Of a stretch of DNA of 64,000 bases, positions 17,213-26,266 are shown piece by piece; the first letter of the stretch is position 1, and every line of letters begins with the position of its first letter. The DNA comes from Paenibacillus sp. SY21-1. GTDB taxonomy: Bacteria; Bacillota; Bacilli; Paenibacillales; Paenibacillaceae. The notes beneath the pieces are model-generated. The model saw only the letters and a program-made list of their open reading frames with translations. It did no database searches and was not told where the DNA came from. The DNA lies in contig NZ_STGF01000025.1 of NCBI RefSeq assembly GCF_005222705.1, positions 53,485-117,484 on the forward strand. The letters are read 5' to 3'. A program made the position numbers and the translations under genes.

Positions 17213-18793
17213 TTAGTCTCCTTCGCTATAAGTAGGTAGTCCTAATTGTGCAGTCTTACCGTAAATTGTACTACCGGTAATGTCCCGATCATTGGGAATG
17301 ACAATTCTGTCGATTAGGCTATGGAGCAAAGCTTTTCGCTGGCGCAAATCTGAATTCTTAAACAAGATGTTGAACCTGGCCAGCATCGTTTCAATTGATT
17401 GAAGGGTCGGTACCTCTTGCGGCATTCCTGCTAATTTATGCTTAATTTCAGATTGCTGCTTTTCAATCTTTATTTGCTCTGCGCGGTTCCCGGCCAGTCG
17501 TTCCTTTAAGGCATGTTCATCCAAATGGCCGTCTTCGAACAACTCAAAGCAGCGTGTGTTGCGACTGGCGAGTGCAACTGCTTCCTTTTCCAGCCTTTTG
17601 AGATGCTCGTCTAAAGGAGCAATGGTCTTTTTGTACCGTACCAATATTGTTTGTTGTATTTGGCTGGCTGTACTTTTACATGCGAAGAGAGCCTGCAACT
17701 GACTGAGCACCCACTGCTCCATTTCAATTGCCCTTATAGCATTGGGTAGACATACTGCTGTTCCGCTTCTTTGATATCGACTACATGTGTAGTAGTAGGA
17801 GCGCGATATTTTTCCGTTCTTTCGTTTTCGGCTTACATGTGTCGAAACCATTCCGTGTTGGCATAAAGGGCACCGTAGCAATCCATTCGCAAGAATAAAA
17901 TCATGCTCCACTTTCTTAACGGGCCAGCGGGATCGACGGGCGAGTTTTTGTTGTACCTTTTCCCATAATTCCTTTGAAATAATAGGCTCATGCTCACCAG
18001 CAATTACTTGTTTTTCACCTTCTCGCTTTAATGAATGAGGATACGGTGAAGAGTACGAAATCATTCCTATATAGTTGGGATTGGTTAAAATCGACCTAAT
18101 AGCAGAAACGCTGAATGGAAATCCTTTTTTGGTGACGTGCCCGGCTTTATTCAAACGATTTGTTATGGCTTTAAGCCCTAGATCTTCATGAAAATAAAGA
18201 TGATAAATAAATCGAACAACATCAGCCTCAGCAGGAACGGTTTCAACATAGGAAAGTTTGGGCTGGGCAGAGTTTGAGTGCCAACGGTAGCCTAGCACCT
18301 GATTACCGGCATTCCATTTGCCAAGCTTGTTACGTAATTGAACAGCCAGTTTTACTTGAGAAGATATTTGTTGGCGTTCAAGCTCGGCAGTAGCACCCAG
18401 CATCTGAACAATAAATCTCGCCATGTTTCGGTTATCAATCTGTATGTGCTCTGTCGCGCTATGAAGAGCTACCTCGTGTTGCTCCAAAACATCTATGGTA
18501 TGCAACACATCGGATAAATTACGTGATAATCGGTTGAGTCGGAGGCAGAGGAGCACGTTAAAGTGCCCCTTTGGTACAGCATGTAGCATTTCCCTGAAAG
18601 CCGGTCTGCCTTCAATTGATTTACCGGAAAACCCGGCGTCAACATAGGTGTGATAAATTTCCATATTATTTCTAGTGCAATACTCCTGCAATACTTCCTG
18701 CTGCGCGTCAAGACTGAAGCCCTCCGTTTGCTCCTCGGTAGATACTCTAATGTAAAGTGCGACGATGGGTTTCTTCAAAGACTCTGCAAACAT
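17213..18793 (-). CDS. Large serine recombinase (first of tandem pair)
   Basis: 526 residues: catalytic Ser in ALYIRVSTEEQ, then LCLRLNRLSRN, a recombinase domain, a zinc ribbon (CPLCQHGM, then CSRY and CLPN) and a C-terminal coiled coil. It is clearly diverged from its 550-residue neighbour, so the pair is not a recent duplication. The start overlaps the stop of the 53-residue gene (TAATG), implying coupled translation. It is probably the CcrA-like partner of an SCC-type integrase pair acting on the rlmH 3' end. Confidence 0.93.
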   Translation of the reverse strand: MFAESLKKPIVALYIRVSTEEQTEGFSLDAQQEVLQEYCTRNNMEIYHTYVDAGFSGKSIEGRPAFREMLHAVPKGHFNVLLCLRLNRLSRNLSDVLHTIDVLEQHEVALHSATEHIQIDNRNMARFIVQMLGATAELERQQISSQVKLAVQLRNKLGKWNAGNQVLGYRWHSNSAQPKLSYVETVPAEADVVRFIYHLYFHEDLGLKAITNRLNKAGHVTKKGFPFSVSAIRSILTNPNYIGMISYSSPYPHSLKREGEKQVIAGEHEPIISKELWEKVQQKLARRSRWPVKKVEHDFILANGLLRCPLCQHGMVSTHVSRKRKNGKISRSYYYTCSRYQRSGTAVCLPNAIRAIEMEQWVLSQLQALFACKSTASQIQQTILVRYKKTIAPLDEHLKRLEKEAVALASRNTRCFELFEDGHLDEHALKERLAGNRAEQIKIEKQQSEIKHKLAGMPQEVPTLQSIETMLARFNILFKNSDLRQRKALLHSLIDRIVIPNDRDITGSTIYGKTAQLGLPTYSEGD

Positions 18794-18954
18794 TATGCAG
18801 CCGCTCCTGGCTTACTGGTGGTTGTCTCCGTTGTGTCACCTTTGTTGTTATCAGTAGCTTCCTGTTGCGAGGAGTCCAGGTACTGGCACACCATGTCAGC
18901 CAGTATGTCCAAGGCCAAGTCTTCATTAGATAAATTTGTAAGTTCCGGTCGCAT
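18793..18954 (-). CDS. 53-residue protein coupled to recombinase gene
   Basis: Starts at ATG 18954 behind AAGGGGGAAG. The N-terminal half (LTNLSNEDLALDILADMVCQ) looks helical; the C-terminal half is low-complexity Thr/Glu/Lys. It ends in TAATG with the recombinase start. No family was recognised. Its coupling suggests a regulator or accessory factor of recombination. Confidence 0.65.
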   Translation of the reverse strand: MRPELTNLSNEDLALDILADMVCQYLDSSQQEATDNNKGDTTETTTSKPGAAA

Positions 18955-19155
18955 TGTAGCTTCCCCCTTGTAGATTCTAATAGGTAGTGCCTCTTCATGT
19001 TCAGTCGCCAACACGCGGGAATAGAACGTCAATCTTCTCTAGCTATTGCAGAATGGTGGGTCATCTACTTAGCCGTTCAGGATAAACCGCGCCAGTCTTA
19101 AGCAATTACTGGGGGACTGTTAGTGGGCAATATGCGCGAGCAGACAAGATACCTC

Positions 19156-19299
19156 TTAATAGAAATTATAATCTCCCATAGCAACGAAATAGGTTGGCGG
19201 CATTCCCGGCTTACGGATGGCGCGGTAAGGGTAGATCAGGGAGCTTTCCCTGACCATGCGCAAGCTGATAATTGGAATGCGTTTGGCTGGACCAGGCAT
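19156..19299 (-). CDS. 47-residue ORF in recombinase operon
   Basis: Too short for a routine ORF call but well formed: ATG 19299 behind AGAGGTGA, with an A+T-rich promoter-like region upstream. The sequence KRIPIISLRMVRESSL followed by IYPYRAIRKP reminds me of the start of some RadC-like mobile-element proteins, but the catalytic JAMM part is absent. It may be a truncated relic or a true small gene. Between it and the 53-residue gene lie about 200 bp in which I see no gene. Confidence 0.45.
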   Translation of the reverse strand: MPGPAKRIPIISLRMVRESSLIYPYRAIRKPGMPPTYFVAMGDYNFY

Positions 19300-19336
19300 T
19301 GGCGTTCACCTCTAGTAAATATTTATTTTGGTATCA

Positions 19337-19351
19337 CTGTGTTACTCACAG
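19337..19351. promoter_or_regulatory. Candidate operator: 15-bp dyad in A+T-rich promoter region
   Basis: CTGTG-TTACT-CACAG inverted repeat, flanked by A+T-rich -10-like sequence (TATAAT on the plus strand at about 19361-19366, TATTAT on the minus strand), 38 bp before the 47-residue ORF. A plausible control point for the recombinase operon. Confidence 0.35.
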
Positions 19352-19404
19352 CGTACAAATATATAATATTTACTTATATTTGCATTTAATAGCGGAGAAA
19401 TTGG

Positions 19405-19719
19405 TCAATCAGCCTCTACTACAATGCAATGGGTGCCATAGTCAATTATCCACAATTCAAGTGATGGTATTTTGAGATGAGAACCTTCCAATGAATGCAT
19501 TTTTTCATATAAGAAGCTGTTTTCCCAATGCAAAATTGAAACAGAGGGTAATCCCGATGCATCCGACTGATTTAAAGAAAACTGCTGCCAACAATCCAAT
19601 TCTTCTTGGGTGGTTTGGCGGTTTTCTATTAACTCAAACAGGAAACGTATCAGTTCTTTAGAGCAAACTTCCAACACATCGCCACTAACCGCACGCGGTG
19701 CAAAATTAGGACTTTTCAT
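19405..19719 (-). CDS. Hypothetical 104-residue protein downstream of MCM-like ATPase
   Basis: No family recognised. C-terminal strands ELWIIDYGTHCIVVEAD and a helical middle (SKELIRFLFELIE). It occupies the slot between the helicase-like gene and the recombinases. In SCC elements a small single-stranded-DNA-binding protein is encoded at this position; correspondence here is by position only. Confidence 0.6.
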   Translation of the reverse strand: MKSPNFAPRAVSGDVLEVCSKELIRFLFELIENRQTTQEELDCWQQFSLNQSDASGLPSVSILHWENSFLYEKMHSLEGSHLKIPSLELWIIDYGTHCIVVEAD

Positions 19720-19768
19720 TTAACTGGCTCCTTTATTTTTGAAATATCGACGGTAACGACGCTATCGA

Positions 19769-21292
19769 CTACTTTTTAATTTGTCTACGCCTTCTGTGTT
19801 CCATGAGATCGCCGGAATAACTTTTGTTTGTAACGGATACCTTTTTTACTTTCCCATGCGTTACCTTGTAGAAAATCCCTACATGTTCTAAATCCGACTT
19901 TACTTCACTCAAACTTCGACTAAAGTGGTTAATGCCTCGGGGCCAATCTTTTAGCTGTAAATCAATATTGTTGGATTTTGCAACTTCCTTAAATTCATGA
20001 TACATTTCGGTCCAAGTGCCTTCCCAATTTGGTCTCTTTTTCATAAACAAGAGGCACAAGCTCGCAACGATATGAAAGTTAAGAACATCTTCCGACAATA
20101 ATTTCTGGTTGTCAGTGTAAGCATCCAAAAACAATTGCCCCTTCCATCCGATTGCTTCGGTAATTGCGAATCCCCAAGCGGCAAAGTCAGCCATTCTTGG
20201 CAGGTTCGGCAGAGAAGTTGAAGGAAACAATTCCATTGCTTTTGACAAAGTTCGAAAACACCAGTCGAGAATATAAGGAAGATCATCATCGAACTCTCGC
20301 CAAATCGTGGATTCGGCTTTGCGAGAATCTGATGGTATACGATTCAGTGTAAGTAATAATGATCGATCAAGAAGATCGGGTTTTGCGGCTACAACATTAA
20401 TGCCATTCATGGTTACAATACGCTTAATATTCACTTGAATTTCTTGACTATCTGAATATAGTTTTCGCTTGGTTATCGTTCCACCAGTAGAAGCCATACA
20501 GAATAGATTACTTAGTTCGTCTGAGAGGTGAGAAAGATTGTCAAAGCAACTGATGTAGTTGTTCCCTAAGTTAATAACCAAATTTTCAATGGACTTGGGT
20601 ATTGCCATCAAATCAGCGTTTGCTGGATCAATGATTTTCCTCAGCATACGCATTGACGTCGATTTAGCCGCACCTTTATCCCCTGCAAATATGAGTATTG
20701 GATGAGGAATGTCTGGAATTAGGCAAGAAATTAGATAAACAAGGAACAGAAGCTTATCAGATTTTTCTTTGAATCGAAAATGCTTTAATACATATTTCAC
20801 TGATCCCGACCCACTTTTTGGAATTACTTGGGGACGAGTATTTGAAACTTGAAGAAAGTTGAGCTTACTTTTGGTAATGATCTTATACCCCTCGGCTTCT
20901 ACTTTTACTACTTTATGATTGTGGTTTGCGAGATCGTAATAAATGGCATTAGCATTGCGTCCGATGCGACGGTAAATTGGTTTTAAGTTATTGCTTTCAA
21001 GTGCTTTTTGCTCCAGGATATTGCACATCTGTACTAAGGTTTCGGATATAGGGGTATCTTCTCTCGCTTTAAAATACAGATATAAAATTTTATTTCTGAA
21101 CTCTGGGCTTTGCACCTTATATAATTGATATGATGCATGAATCGGAATGCGGGCATAAGCATCCCCCATGTCATCTATGCTGTATGAGATACGGAGCTCA
21201 TCGCAAAAGTCCATAAGGTCTTTAATAGGGGAAGTTGCTTTTTTTTCTTTTTTTCCTTGATAAGTTTGAAAATTGCTGAGACCTGCGGTCAT
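19769..21292 (-). CDS. MCM-like AAA+ ATPase/helicase of mobile element (Cch-like)
   Basis: 507 residues from ATG 21292 (GGGAAG upstream; an in-frame GTG at 21307 adds five). Walker A is GDKGAAKST (about residues 204-212), with Ala rather than Gly before Lys, as in MCM helicases (GDPxxAKS); Walker B-like ISCFDN and sensor-like VTMNG follow. The C-terminal 100 residues look like a DNA-binding winged helix. SCC elements of Staphylococcus carry an MCM-like replicative helicase (Cch) upstream of ccrAB; this gene has the same position and fold signature. It probably replicates the excised element. Confidence 0.7.
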   Translation of the reverse strand: MTAGLSNFQTYQGKKEKKATSPIKDLMDFCDELRISYSIDDMGDAYARIPIHASYQLYKVQSPEFRNKILYLYFKAREDTPISETLVQMCNILEQKALESNNLKPIYRRIGRNANAIYYDLANHNHKVVKVEAEGYKIITKSKLNFLQVSNTRPQVIPKSGSGSVKYVLKHFRFKEKSDKLLFLVYLISCLIPDIPHPILIFAGDKGAAKSTSMRMLRKIIDPANADLMAIPKSIENLVINLGNNYISCFDNLSHLSDELSNLFCMASTGGTITKRKLYSDSQEIQVNIKRIVTMNGINVVAAKPDLLDRSLLLTLNRIPSDSRKAESTIWREFDDDLPYILDWCFRTLSKAMELFPSTSLPNLPRMADFAAWGFAITEAIGWKGQLFLDAYTDNQKLLSEDVLNFHIVASLCLLFMKKRPNWEGTWTEMYHEFKEVAKSNNIDLQLKDWPRGINHFSRSLSEVKSDLEHVGIFYKVTHGKVKKVSVTNKSYSGDLMEHRRRRQIKK

Positions 21293-21351
21293 TGTTTCAC
21301 TTCCCACTCCAAAGTTAGTATGGAGGAGTCCCCCATCTATTACCGAAGTAT

Positions 21352-22371
21352 TTAGACATACAAATTCAACTGTGGAATAATACTCTGAATACTTACAGGA
21401 GCATCTTTTAAACGAGTATGAAGAACGTCATTAATCATTTCATGGCAAATGCCCACGACATGATCAACGGTCTCTACGAGCGGACCTTCAACCCAACCGC
21501 AGTAAACATGAAGTAGCTGATCTTGAATACTGGTATGGTAGATTTCATAATGTTCGGCTATGCTTGCCAGGCTAGCGGAAAGATCATTTTGAGATGGATC
21601 AATGACCAGTATGAAATCAGGCATAAAGAATGAGCTGGTATCGCCATAGCCTTTTTGGAACTGGAGAATAAGGTCTGGGCTTGTGAAGTAGTCGCTTATA
21701 ATTTCTTGAAAACCACAATTTTCCGGCAACTTATTCTTAACTTCACAAACAAGGCTGTTAACGGAATCTTCAACGACATAATCAAGTAACTTTTTGTCCG
21801 ACACCAATTCAGTCGTGTTAGCCGTGTCAGCGACAGTATGATTATGTGGCAAGCGTTCATAACTAATGCTATCCTCATTACTTAACTGTGAATCCATCAA
21901 ATAAATCTCTACTTTGCGATGCAGGCCCAGCAAAGAATAGAAGGATCGTTGAGCTTGTAAATGTTTAAAGGTTTGATCTGACCCAGCAATCTGGGCGACT
22001 GAGAAAGAGACATTGGCAACGATAAAGCCTGCCTTTGTCAATTGGTTTTCTATCCGGTTCTGAATAGCCGAAATTTCTGCTTGGGCAAATGGCTCGACCT
22101 CAACTTTATCGGGGGAAATCCAATGTATTTCAAGTTGTTGATTGGTCGAATCAAAGTAGTAATTAATCGTTTGATGGACAAGTAGTTCAGTCAAACGTAT
22201 TTTGGTCTTGAGTAACAGGCCTTCCAAGAGGTATTCATTGGTCAAGGAACTAAAAATGATGTCATTAAATCCGCTCACATTAATTTGAATGAAGCTGAGA
22301 TAACTACCGGTGTGTCTTTTACTTTGCACATCTGTGAAGCATTGCTGACTGGTTTGCAATAGTTGATTCAT
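21352..22371 (-). CDS. Hypothetical 339-residue protein, first gene of recombinase/helicase operon
   Basis: No family recognised. Moderately acidic alpha/beta protein without membrane segments or signal peptide. AAAGGATGGGG precedes the start. It lies 59 bp upstream of the MCM-like ATPase start and is probably transcribed with it. Conserved placement upstream of a replicative ATPase would suggest a loading or regulatory partner, but nothing in the sequence shows it. Confidence 0.7.
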   Translation of the reverse strand: MNQLLQTSQQCFTDVQSKRHTGSYLSFIQINVSGFNDIIFSSLTNEYLLEGLLLKTKIRLTELLVHQTINYYFDSTNQQLEIHWISPDKVEVEPFAQAEISAIQNRIENQLTKAGFIVANVSFSVAQIAGSDQTFKHLQAQRSFYSLLGLHRKVEIYLMDSQLSNEDSISYERLPHNHTVADTANTTELVSDKKLLDYVVEDSVNSLVCEVKNKLPENCGFQEIISDYFTSPDLILQFQKGYGDTSSFFMPDFILVIDPSQNDLSASLASIAEHYEIYHTSIQDQLLHVYCGWVEGPLVETVDHVVGICHEMINDVLHTRLKDAPVSIQSIIPQLNLYV

Positions 22372-22797
22372 TTTTCCCCATCCTTTCTTGTGTTCTCTGC
22401 AAGAGGCGGTTACCTAATCTTGTGATTTGTTCGGCAACTTACTGGTGCCCTATCGGCTCCCCATCGGCTCCCCATTTCAGAGATTAAGCGTTGACATCGT
22501 AGCAGAGTTGTTAAGCATTTGCCCTTGAACTGACTACTTGTTCGAAGCGTATAGGTTCAGGAGCTATTAAGTTATCAAGGAACAATGGCTTGCACTCAAA
22601 GAATATCAAAAAAAAACTTTTGCTCTAGGGATCTTGAACTTGCTGAGAAACTACATGGATTAGGTTTAGGGCAGGGGGAACTCGCGGAAAGCAACTGCAC
22701 GAAAAAATGAAGTGTGATTGTAGAGGGATATTAGGGTAAATTCTTTGTTTATCTAAGTATTACTCATAATTACTACCGTATGCTGAATCAAGAATAA
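22372..22797. other. Intergenic region upstream of replication/recombination operon
   Basis: 426 bp without a credible gene. It contains a short tandem repeat, two copies of ATCGGCTCCCC near 22451-22472, and A-rich stretches. This is the natural place for the operon promoter and possibly an origin used by the MCM-like helicase, but no defined site was identified. Confidence 0.4.
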
Positions 22798-22823
22798 AAG
22801 AGCAGAAATTTATTTCTGCTCTT
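22798..22823 (-). terminator. Terminator overlapping stop codon of 162-residue gene
   Basis: Perfect 12-bp stem AAGAGCAGAAAT / ATTTCTGCTCTT; the TAA stop of the minus-strand gene sits at the loop. The minus strand continues into TTTTATT. Confidence 0.8.
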
Positions 22824-23298
22824 GTTCTGAGGGAGACTTGGTTTTTGCTGCTTCTTGCAGTTTTTGAGTACGTTGTACTAACTTTCGTATATCTTCCGGA
22901 GGGACATTTTCAATTAGTTGCTTAATGAGGGACTTCTTAGAGAGGTTGCTCAACACTTTTATGGTCTCTTCAATAGACAATTCCAAATTCTGATTTTTTT
23001 TTCGTGTATCTTTTTGTCGAAGCTTTTTTAGATATTGCCCCATTACTTCAAGAGCATCTTTACACTGAAGGGACTGATAGGAAGCTTCACTTCTATTGAC
23101 AAAGAGTGTGTTAATTGGCTCTGAAGTTTTTAGAATCAGTTGAATTGTTTCTAATTGTTTCCTATCCTGTAGCAGTTGCATTCCAGTAGCATGATCAAAA
23201 ATGTCCACATTAAAATCTTTGTATAAAGTATGAACTATTTGAATTAATCCCATTACGTGTTTGCCGGTACTCGTGGTTCTAACTACCTGTGGATTCAT
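22810..23298 (-). CDS. Hypothetical 162-residue helical protein
   Basis: No family recognised. Lysine/glutamine-rich and largely helical; the middle (IEETIKVLSNLSKKSLIKQL) could form a coiled coil. Single gene with its own terminator built into the stop codon. Island cargo of unknown function. Confidence 0.65.
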   Translation of the reverse strand: MNPQVVRTTSTGKHVMGLIQIVHTLYKDFNVDIFDHATGMQLLQDRKQLETIQLILKTSEPINTLFVNRSEASYQSLQCKDALEVMGQYLKKLRQKDTRKKNQNLELSIEETIKVLSNLSKKSLIKQLIENVPPEDIRKLVQRTQKLQEAAKTKSPSEQEQK

Positions 23299-23458
23299 AG
23301 CGTCTCCTTTATATTGGATTGATTATGCTATGGGTAGTTTACCTGATTTTCAGAGCAATTTGAATGAGCGAGTAATTGTTTCCTTAACTTTCAGTCTTGA
23401 ATAGCTGTATTGGCTTTACTGCATATCCATACTCAGTTCAACCAGGAGGTTGGGAAAT

Positions 23459-23487
23459 AAAAAAAGCGAATCTTGAGATTCGCTTTT
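23459..23487 (-). terminator. Rho-independent terminator after 523-residue membrane protein gene
   Basis: AAAAGCGAATCT / AGATTCGCTTTT with a T-run on the minus strand. Confidence 0.85.
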
Positions 23488-23499
23488 CAGTAAAGTGTG

Positions 23500-25071
23500 T
23501 TAGTTAATTTTGATAAAATCAGAATTTTTATACATGTACTCTTCAAATAGTCCTTGCGAGCCAAATGGCAGTAGAATACTATCGTCTTGAATGAACACAT
23601 TGCTTTGTCCCTCACCGCTCCAAATCAGGTTAAATGGATTTGAGCGATCTTCTGCATAGAGAAAGTTATACTCGTATACCCATACATAGGTTTCCAGCAT
23701 TTCATCACTCGCAGCAATAATGAGTTTAGGCACGTCATTGGTCATTGAAAAGTCGTGATAGGTTAAATAAAAGTTAAATCCAGATCGTAATTCAAAATCA
23801 TCATCAAAAGGGGTGTCCATGAATTCACTAACTGGTAAAGGGATGTCCCATTGTCCGTCAATTAAAGCACTATGTGCTTGAATAAGATTGCCAATCGGAT
23901 TATCACGTTCAATAGTTACTATTATTTCATTTCCATCCAGTATTTGGTTTGAAATTAGTGGTTCATTAGAAGGAATCCATTGTAGGAAATTATTCAATGT
24001 GAGAGCGTCGTTTGCAGGTTCGGAAGGGATTTCTGCTTGTGCAGGCGATGCTACAGGCTCGGTGTCAATGATCTCCTCGTTAACAGGTGTTTCTGTGGTG
24101 ATTGCTTCAGAGTTATCTGCTTGCCCAACCTCATTCGTTTCCGTGGTTTCAAAGTCAGCAGCCGTAGGTGTTCGGCCTTCTATTTTATCAACAACATGAG
24201 CAATAAACATATTGAACTCTGTAAATGCTGGCTCAAACAATTCCCCGTCTACGGAAAACTCGACCACTTCAAAGTGTGTTTCCCCAAATACTTGAAATAT
24301 AGCACGAGTCAGAACTTGAACGCCTGATTCAGAGAATGAGCCTTCATACATGACATAGTTGTCCAAGTCGGAAGCGCCGTCATAAGTAACCATCTTCCAA
24401 GTTGGATTGGAGAAGTATTCCGAATGCTCGACAATGTCCTGCATGCTATATTTTGTCTCTGCAAAAGCAGAGTTTTGAACCAACTCAATATACGGGTTTC
24501 CTTCTTTAGATGTAAGAGAAGCGACGGCAAAAATGATAATAACAAGTGCAGACAAAGAAGCGACAATTGCTTTCTTTGCTTTGCCCTCGCGAATGACGTC
24601 AACTTGGCCTGGCTGCACTTGGTCGATTCGCTGGACAAGGCGCTCAAGCAGCGTCCCTGTCACTTTTTTGGAGTCGCTTCGGATGCTGGTAGTAGCCCCC
24701 GTCCGATTGGATAGAGTGAGGTGCGTGCTACGAAAAGACAGCCAGAAAAACACCGCTGCAGCAATGAGAGCAACCCAGCGAATGCCGGAGCCGGTTGCTA
24801 ACAGGCTGGCGGCTATCGCCGCAAAGAAGATGGCAAAGAGCAATTGGAACCAACTGATTTTAGTTCCTGTCGTTATTTTTCTGACATCCGAATAGGCGAG
24901 CTTTTTGTTATCTGTACCGGATGGAATAATGCCAAGCACTTTTTTCTGTGTTTGAATATCCACTTCTTGTTCTTTCAATGTTATGGTCGTTTCTTTTAGC
25001 AAATAGGTCAGGTAGCTAAAGCCGCCTCTCCAGATCAGTTTGAATGTGGATGATGTGTTTTCAGTTGCCAT
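23500..25071 (-). CDS. Hypothetical membrane protein with PH-like N-terminus and extracytoplasmic domain
   Basis: 523 residues. Residues 1-70 form strands resembling a PH-like domain; about 74-112 are two hydrophobic helices; about 167-187 is a third (KKAIVASLSALVIIIFAVAS). The rest, about 330 residues, should be outside the membrane, split by a Glu/Thr/Pro-rich linker (about 300-350). No catalytic motif was recognised. It shares orientation with the TPR and lipoprotein genes upstream and may form a cell-surface cluster with them. Confidence 0.7.
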   Translation of the reverse strand: MATENTSSTFKLIWRGGFSYLTYLLKETTITLKEQEVDIQTQKKVLGIIPSGTDNKKLAYSDVRKITTGTKISWFQLLFAIFFAAIAASLLATGSGIRWVALIAAAVFFWLSFRSTHLTLSNRTGATTSIRSDSKKVTGTLLERLVQRIDQVQPGQVDVIREGKAKKAIVASLSALVIIIFAVASLTSKEGNPYIELVQNSAFAETKYSMQDIVEHSEYFSNPTWKMVTYDGASDLDNYVMYEGSFSESGVQVLTRAIFQVFGETHFEVVEFSVDGELFEPAFTEFNMFIAHVVDKIEGRTPTAADFETTETNEVGQADNSEAITTETPVNEEIIDTEPVASPAQAEIPSEPANDALTLNNFLQWIPSNEPLISNQILDGNEIIVTIERDNPIGNLIQAHSALIDGQWDIPLPVSEFMDTPFDDDFELRSGFNFYLTYHDFSMTNDVPKLIIAASDEMLETYVWVYEYNFLYAEDRSNPFNLIWSGEGQSNVFIQDDSILLPFGSQGLFEEYMYKNSDFIKIN

Positions 25072-25144
25072 GGTATTCTCCTTCTATGTATCGGTAGTAG
25101 ATTAGCAGGTGCATGGGCGACGATATTTCATTTACGTGATAATA

Positions 25145-25537
25145 TTACTGCTCCAGCGCTTGTAAATACTGTTTCGCAGTAGTATTGCGTGGATTCAGCC
25201 GCAATGCTTCTTGTAGATTTTCATAGGCTTCATCGTCTTGTCCACAAATGCCTAATACAATTCCCCGTTGTGTCCAGATGTTATCGTCCTGCGGATTTAA
25301 CTCGATAGCGTTGTCCAAATCAGTCAAGGCGTTATCGTAATCTTTCAAATCACGATAGAAAATGATGGCTCGCGTCGTGTGAAATATGGCGAGGGAACCT
25401 TTATCGGCATCATCCAGCCACTTAAGGGCAAGTGCTTCTGTGTAACATTCGATAGCCTTTTCAAACTCTTGCTTTTTTATTGCTTTGTCCGCCGTTGCTA
25501 CCAGTTTTGTTATTTTCAACTTGTCCAAGAATCCCAT
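25145..25537 (-). CDS. TPR-repeat protein
   Basis: 130 residues with about three tetratricopeptide repeats (AIKKQEFEKAIECYTEALAL; DYDNALTDLDNAIELNPQD; EAYENLQEALRLNPRN). No signal peptide. Protein-interaction scaffold; the partner is unknown but may be the membrane protein encoded 73 bp downstream. Confidence 0.85.
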   Translation of the reverse strand: MGFLDKLKITKLVATADKAIKKQEFEKAIECYTEALALKWLDDADKGSLAIFHTTRAIIFYRDLKDYDNALTDLDNAIELNPQDDNIWTQRGIVLGICGQDDEAYENLQEALRLNPRNTTAKQYLQALEQ

Positions 25538-25599
25538 CTATTATCTCTCCCTCGTTTTAATTAACACATAAATGAGCAAGATAGTTCTCGCTCTTGCCA

Positions 25600-25986
25600 T
25601 TACCGAACTCGTTCCAGGCTGACACCGTATACATTGCTGATTTCGGTATGGAATGAGAAGGCGTTGACTTCACCGGTAAGGACTTGAAACTCGACAGTGG
25701 AGCTTTTGTCTCCCTGACCTTTCGTTTGAATGGTATGTGTTCCGGGAGTAAGGAGAAGCTCGACCGACTTGGTTTGATTGTTTTTTACTTTCATGACTTC
25801 CTTGCCGTCAATGTAGACCTTTACATTTCCGATGCCAGTCAACAGCCCGCCGTCGCGTTCTACGCTGATCGTCACGGGCTCCCGTTTATCTTCTGATGCG
25901 GGTGTTTGATTTCCCACGCATCCAGCCAGCAAAAGCAATGTCAGTAACAACAAAACGCCCAATACTGTCGTTTGAGATTTTTGCAT
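25600..25986 (-). CDS. Lipoprotein, hypothetical
   Basis: 128 residues from ATG 25986 (AAAGGA upstream). A classical lipoprotein signal peptide ends in the lipobox LLAGC. The mature part has beta-strand character (VTISVERDGGLLTGIGNVKVYIDG), like a small PEGA/Ig-type domain. Attached to the outer face of the membrane; function unknown. Confidence 0.85.
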   Translation of the reverse strand: MQKSQTTVLGVLLLLTLLLLAGCVGNQTPASEDKREPVTISVERDGGLLTGIGNVKVYIDGKEVMKVKNNQTKSVELLLTPGTHTIQTKGQGDKSSTVEFQVLTGEVNAFSFHTEISNVYGVSLERVR

Positions 25987-26161
25987 AATCGATCCTTTCT
26001 GCAATACTGCTTCTGTAATTAATTTGCACTGTAAATGTTCATATGCAAGGTTTCATACGAACTATTTTTTAATTGTTTATAAATTATTTCTGATTGTGGA
26101 AGGGGCCTATCAGTACAAATTAACTTTGATATAGTTCCAATATCCCATAAGCCTACATCTA

Positions 26162-26187
26162 TATTACCTCACAACTGTGGGGTAATA
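26162..26187. promoter_or_regulatory. 26-bp palindrome, likely operator of the XRE regulator
   Basis: TATTACCTCACA-AC-TGTGGGGTAATA: the 12-bp arms match at 11 positions. It lies 80 bp before the XRE gene and about 175 bp before the divergent lipoprotein gene. Confidence 0.6.
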
Positions 26188-26266
26188 CAACACAAAAACA
26201 CACCTCTTCTGTGGTCTGGAAAAATTCGATTATTGTCAATAGGCTTAGAGGTATGAGGTGGTAGCG

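Noticed and set aside
15555..18793. The two recombinases as a single duplicated phage integrase gene
   Set aside because: They differ throughout in sequence, including zinc-ribbon spacing and C-terminus, so they are an old distinct pair.
19123..19389. 88-codon plus-strand ORF opposite the recombinase operon
   Set aside because: Antisense to the better-supported 47-residue ORF and promoter dyad; composition is not protein-like.
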